Shown here: positions 60,663 through 64,000 of the stretch, piece after piece
Numbering within the stretch: the first letter of the stretch is position 1
Layout of the letters: every line of letters starts with the position of its first letter
Translations under genes and position numbers: made by a program
Assembly: GCA_049487715.1 (NCBI GenBank)
Contig: CP150587.1
Location: 1-64,000 of the forward strand
DNA: 64,000 nt
Direction of reading: 5' to 3'
Origin: Pycnococcus provasolii
Taxonomy: Eukaryota > Chlorophyta > Pseudoscourfieldiophyceae > Pseudoscourfieldiales
The notes under the pieces: model-generated
The model's input: only the letters and a program-made list of their open reading frames with translations
The model's database searches: none
What the model was told of the DNA's origin: nothing

Positions 60663-60756
60663 CCACCACCACAACCACCTGAAGCACCACCACCACCAAG
60701 CACAGCAGCAGCAACAACAGCACGAGTGGACACCACCACCACCACTTTGTAAATAC
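60528..60756. repeat. Compound (CAA)n/(CAG)n/(CAC)n microsatellite
   Basis: Runs of AAC/ACA, then AGC, then CAC trinucleotides separated by GGAGGAGGA. Frames across it give Asn, Gln or His tracts. It could lie in the 5' end of an unrecognised gene, but no structured sequence follows. Confidence 0.93.
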
Positions 60757-60786
60757 TTGTAAAAAAAAGCAAGCCCTTTATTTATA

Positions 60787-60920
60787 CACCTCAAACCCCT
60801 CAAACCCCTCAAACCCCTCAAACCCCTCAAACCCCTCAGACCCCTCCGGACCCCTCCTGAGGCCTCCGGAAGGGTCTGAGGCCTCAGGACCCCTCAGACC
60901 CCTCCGGAGGCCGCGGTCCA
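60787..60920. repeat. (CAAACCCCTC)n decanucleotide array with inverted extension
   Basis: Six perfect CAAACCCCTC units (about 60787-60846) pass into CAGACCCCTCCGGACCCCTC and then GAGGCCTCCGG palindromic sequence. The right part can fold on itself. Confidence 0.88.
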
Positions 60921-61450
60921 AGAAGTAGACGGTACTGTATTGTACGGTGACACCGTACCGTACTGGACCGTACCGTACTGGGTAGCCCTGGATCCATCTG
61001 GCCGTAAAGAAAAGACCAAGGGCTGGCCAAGAGGAGGTGGCATGATGAGAGGTGACCACGGGACTCAACGGGCCATCATGCAGACACACGTGTACATGTG
61101 AGGCGGGAGATATGTACTTCTACGCGCATACATAAAGGTGGCCGGTCAACCACCGAGTAGGAAGGGGGTGGACAAGACAAAACCTTGAGGAACCCGATTT
61201 CCCGAGGACAAAAGAAACACACCGTTCCTCCCGTGGTCAGAAAAAACTGGTAGGGAACTGCCGCTACAACAGGCCAACAGGGCCCCCCATCATCTTGGAC
61301 CTAAGTACCCACTGTTCAGGTTCTGACCACGGGAGGAACGGTGCTTTTACACCGGTTGATGGGAGTGACCTTTTCAACGCCGCGTTCTCCGAAGCTCCTT
61401 GAAGGTTTGACTTCTTCGGACTCTCGCCGGGTCCCTCCCGCGGCATTGTC

Positions 61451-62470
61451 ATGGCGCCTCCTCCTCCGGTGGGTCCCGTGTTCAAGAAGCACAACGCGGG
61501 CACTCACCGTGAGCGTCGGCCTTTGTCTTTGGTGCACCACATTGCCGTGGTGGAAGATAAGCCGTTCGTTCACCACAAGTTTGCAGTGGCGGTAGTATCT
61601 AAGGGTGTATCTGGTGGGGAAGAAGAAGAAGTACCCGTACTGGCACACGCGAAGCAAACGACGGACTACGAGAAACTTGCGCCTACGTGGAATCTGCACA
61701 AACAAACTGGAAGTAAGCCGCCGCTCAGACATCAAAGGAGAGGGGGTGTGGGTGCGGCGTCGGTCGTGAACGCGCAAGGAAGGATTCCGCAAACGCAACT
61801 TCAACACGACGAGAATCTCGTCGACCCCAGGCGCGAAGGAAGACAAAGGGAACACTTCGATAACTTCCAAGACAGACGCGCGCACGCACTCGCAAAAGAT
61901 AACGCGAGAAAGGCGGCGCTCGACCTGCGCGAGGCACTCAACAAGGGAAACGCCGCAATCGCTGCCGCGAAAAAGAGACAGGCGCGCGACGCGTGCCTCG
62001 CCAAACTCAACGAACCGCCGCCGGCGCGTACCGTGCTGAACGGAATCTCCGAAAGAGACGCACTAGGCACGGAGCCGCCGACGGCGCCGGCGAGGAGGCG
62101 GCCAACAACGGCACCCGCCGTGCCTTTCGCACGCCCTCTCGTCGACCAGCCGATCGCGGTGCGCACGCCAGCAGACGAACGGAACCGACGCGCGCGCCAG
62201 GAGAGGTGGAGTGCAAAACAGGACCACGCGAGGCGCAGCAAGGCGCCTGGCATCGGCCGGTCGCCGGGCATCGAGCCGTTCGCCGACGGCGGGCTTCAGG
62301 ACGAACACGCGAAAGGACGACCTGTTGGCCACCGTCCAACGGGCGTGCGTGCTGACCCGGTGCGCGACCGCACGTCGGAGGCGTTCGTGCGCCGCATGCG
62401 CGCCGCGAGGAGTAAGCACGACGATTTGCAGAAGAAAATCGGCATACAGCGCACGCCAGGATTGGAGTAG
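61451..62470 (+). CDS. Unrecognised basic helical protein
   Basis: The protein has 339 aa from ATG 61451 (MAPPPPVGPVFKKHNAGTHR). Residues about 70-185 look structured and helical (DYEKLAPTWNLHKQTG, NLVDPRREGRQREHFDNFQD, DNARKAALDLREALNKGNAA, IAAAKKRQARDACLAKLNEP). A Pro/Thr/Arg-rich linker follows, then a basic C-terminus (SEAFVRRMRAARSKHDDLQK). The outline fits cytoskeleton- or axoneme-associated proteins of algae, but this is only an impression. Codon usage is strongly G/C at third positions, as in neighbouring genes, which supports coding. Confidence 0.65.
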   Translation: MAPPPPVGPVFKKHNAGTHRERRPLSLVHHIAVVEDKPFVHHKFAVAVVSKGVSGGEEEEVPVLAHAKQTTDYEKLAPTWNLHKQTGSKPPLRHQRRGGVGAASVVNAQGRIPQTQLQHDENLVDPRREGRQREHFDNFQDRRAHALAKDNARKAALDLREALNKGNAAIAAAKKRQARDACLAKLNEPPPARTVLNGISERDALGTEPPTAPARRRPTTAPAVPFARPLVDQPIAVRTPADERNRRARQERWSAKQDHARRSKAPGIGRSPGIEPFADGGLQDEHAKGRPVGHRPTGVRADPVRDRTSEAFVRRMRAARSKHDDLQKKIGIQRTPGLE

Positions 62471-62605
62471 TGTACAATCGTGTATCCCAAAAATGAAAAG
62501 CCGTTATTTTCTGAGATGTGTGTGTGTGTTGTATAATTACTGACGGAGGTTGGCAAGAAGAGCGCGCGAAAGTGGCGTCACATGCACGCGGACGCGGCGA
62601 AGTTA

Positions 62606-62715
62606 GGGGGGGAAGAGGCCCCCCCGCCCTCTTGGGGGGGGGGGTTTTTCCCGGGGGGACGGCCCGCGGGGGGGGGGGGTTAAAAACGGGGGGGTTCTTT
62701 TCAGGGGGGGGGTCG
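62606..62715. repeat. Short G/C homopolymer block, probable low-quality consensus
   Basis: Successive runs of G, C, T and A with up to eleven identical bases, lacking normal sequence texture. It resembles the left edge of the 19.3-kb block. Flanking sequence is normal. Confidence 0.7.
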
Positions 62716-63021
62716 ACGACAGGGGATGTACACGAGCGTCATTGTCACCCACCTTCTCCTTGTAGTGGTGACGGGCGAGTACTTCACTGTGGTGGTATTT
62801 TTTTGTGTGGCTACATCGTACACACTCACAGTTCATCGAATAATGTGTTTAACTACTACGTTTGTGTAGTACCTATTTACATGTGGTTTGTTTACGACGA
62901 TATACACAACCAAAAAAATTACACCCGATATATACACCCAATGTACTGTTATTAACAACGACGACGACGACGACGACGACAACGATGATAGCAACCACCA
63001 CCACAGGTTCCAAACACGCAC
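62716..63021. other. Spacer between convergent genes
   Basis: No gene is supported. It includes a (CGA)n run at about 62959-62982. The 3' end of the minus-strand gene at 63022 adjoins it. Confidence 0.5.
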
Positions 63022-63537
63022 TCAAGCTGCGGCCGCAACTCCGTTCTTAACAACAGTCGGCTTCATGCGCACCTTGCGCACTTCGTTATACTCCCAGGTA
63101 TAGTTTTGGAGAAGCGCTAAGAAGCGCGCCTCGTGGTGGGAAGACGAAGTGGAATATCGAAAGTGCTGCACGATATCGTCCGTGTCATCGCCGTCACATC
63201 CCATGCTGACGATGTTCCCGCCACAGGCTTCGCATTCGTTCCCCTTCACCCGCGAGAACTTCTCCTCTTCTCCACAGGGAAAGAGTCGTTTCTTTGACCT
63301 AGACGCGTGCTCGTAGAGCTCAGTCAGCTCACCACCACTCCCTGCATGCTCAAGCTTGTGCTGGTGGTGCTGCTCCGAGTAGTTTCTGCTGCCGAGAGGC
63401 AAGGAGTCGTTGACATTCACGTGAAGATCAAGCTCCACCACAACCCAAGAAGGGGCCGACGAGTCGGAGTCCGACGACAAGGAGGAGGAGGAGGCAACCA
63501 CCATCTGTTGTTGTGTGCTGCTAATCGGCGACGACAT
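63022..63537 (-). CDS. Small acidic protein with a CxxC motif, unrecognised
   Basis: The protein has 171 aa from ATG 63537 (MSSPISSTQQQMVVASSSSL). A Ser-rich head is followed by a structured-looking segment (SWVVVELDLHVNVNDSLPLG). A Cys-containing module follows (KRLFPCGEEEKFSRVKGNEC then EACGGNIVSMGC), in which four Cys could bind zinc. The C-terminus reads EARFLALLQNYTWEYNEVRK then VRMKPTVVKNG. No family is recognised. Confidence 0.6.
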   Translation of the reverse strand: MSSPISSTQQQMVVASSSSLSSDSDSSAPSWVVVELDLHVNVNDSLPLGSRNYSEQHHQHKLEHAGSGGELTELYEHASRSKKRLFPCGEEEKFSRVKGNECEACGGNIVSMGCDGDDTDDIVQHFRYSTSSSHHEARFLALLQNYTWEYNEVRKVRMKPTVVKNGVAAAA

Positions 63538-64000
63538 GGAAGAGCACCTTAAGGACTCAGGTGAAAGAATACAACAATGAGCGAACCAATAGTAGTAAGT
63601 TAAGTTTGATTATTCTTCTTCGGACGGAGAGAGAGAGGCAGGCTGGTTGAGGCGCCCCCTTCTATTATAACTAAGGTAGTGACTAGACTGGCAGCAGATA
63701 CTCCCAATATTCGGTTACGCTTACAATAGTCGAGCTAATAGAGGGGGAACGCTGACCGAATATTGGCCGAATATTCTGTAGGTACAGACTGTACACTGTA
63801 CCGTACAATAAAAGGCTTTTTTTGGCTTTTTTTTTTACGGAAAAAAGTTATACCGACCAAATACTATTGTGCTGTGCTGTGCTGTGCTATATATATATGT
63901 AGGCTGTCCTGTGTGTGTTTTTTGTTTTCATTGGTTGGTCCCGTAATTTCCGCATCCTGGCTTTATTATGGAGTAGTCTGGGGAAGAAGGCTGGATTTCC
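63538..64000. other. Upstream flank of the last gene to the window end
   Basis: No gene is supported. ACCGAATATTGGCCGAATATT at about 63755 and CCAATATTCGG at about 63697 form related inverted sequences. A (TGTGC)n run and (AT)n run occur at 63868-63898. Confidence 0.45.

Larger units (their letters stand above)
58503..61450. other. Three-kilobase repeat-rich spacer
   Basis: No convincing gene. Open frames at 59185-59720 and 59851-60330 (minus) are translations of AT-rich repeats and have no family resemblance. The spacer has a (CGAG)n run near 58553-58573, GTAGGTAGG-like repeats near 59070-59130, a pair of AT-rich TTAGTAAATTTACCAATTTT-like sequences at about 59378-59400 and 59965-60003, and the microsatellites listed separately. 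Confidence 0.45.

Overview
The window is a chromosome end of a nuclear genome from a unicellular, apparently photosynthetic eukaryote. It opens with about 175 bases of (CCCTAA)n, a TTAGGG-type telomere in which the G-rich strand runs towards the window start. Gene content is eukaryotic: MED7, Rab GDI, NAF1, R2R3-MYB, an A/B-type cyclin remnant, a GT23-like glycosyltransferase and a SET/Rubisco-LSMT-like methyltransferase. Several proteins start with plastid-transit-like leaders, including a KDPG-type aldolase and a multi-spanning membrane protein with plant-like C-terminal sequence. Genes are close together, often convergent with gaps under 250 bases, and almost all are single open frames. I infer a compact, intron-poor alga, possibly of the green lineage, but cannot name the species. 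Gene starts below are the first supportable ATG, because several open frames extend upstream only through GTG or TTG.

Layout. 1-1.1 kb: telomere, 12-bp variant telomeric repeats and a 5'-truncated ORF ending at an internal telomeric patch. 1.4-19 kb: a dense gene block rich in cyclic-nucleotide signalling parts: a K+-selective CNG/EAG-like channel, a second channel whose pore lacks the selectivity filter, and a six-helix membrane protein with two class III cyclase domains. Housekeeping genes (NAF1, GDI) and unknown proteins lie among them. 19.3-21.3 kb: a 2-kb block of almost pure homopolymer, probably an assembly artefact. 22-33 kb: an LRR protein, a plastid-type membrane protein, a GT23-like fucosyltransferase, a MYB factor, a four-helix membrane protein with one probable intron, and an alpha/beta hydrolase. 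33.3-36.5 kb: a 3-kb accessory insert bounded by a 182-bp direct duplication, holding an HNH endonuclease gene, a 127-bp foldback and a broken cyclin. 36.7-44.1 kb: a single 2,465-residue receptor-like gene (Cache repeats, type I periplasmic-binding domain, Cys-rich stalk, 8-9 membrane segments). 46-48.4 kb: two unrecognised genes. 48.46-50.78 kb: a MULE DNA transposon with 200-bp terminal inverted repeats that carry telomere-like repeats, flanked by a 10-bp target duplication. 50.9-63.5 kb: SET methyltransferase, small duplicated genes, MED7, KDPG aldolase and three unrecognised proteins, separated by repeat-rich spacers.

Three themes deserve attention. First, the signalling set (cyclase, two cyclic-nucleotide-channel relatives, large Cache/ANF receptor) lies within 44 kb of one telomere. 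Second, telomere-like repeats occur repeatedly inside the chromosome: upstream of several genes and inside the transposon ends. Third, single-base frameshifts interrupt conserved domains in NAF1, the transposase and probably the first channel. With the homopolymer blocks at 19-21 kb and 62.6 kb, these suggest residual long-read indel errors, so apparent pseudogenes should be judged cautiously.
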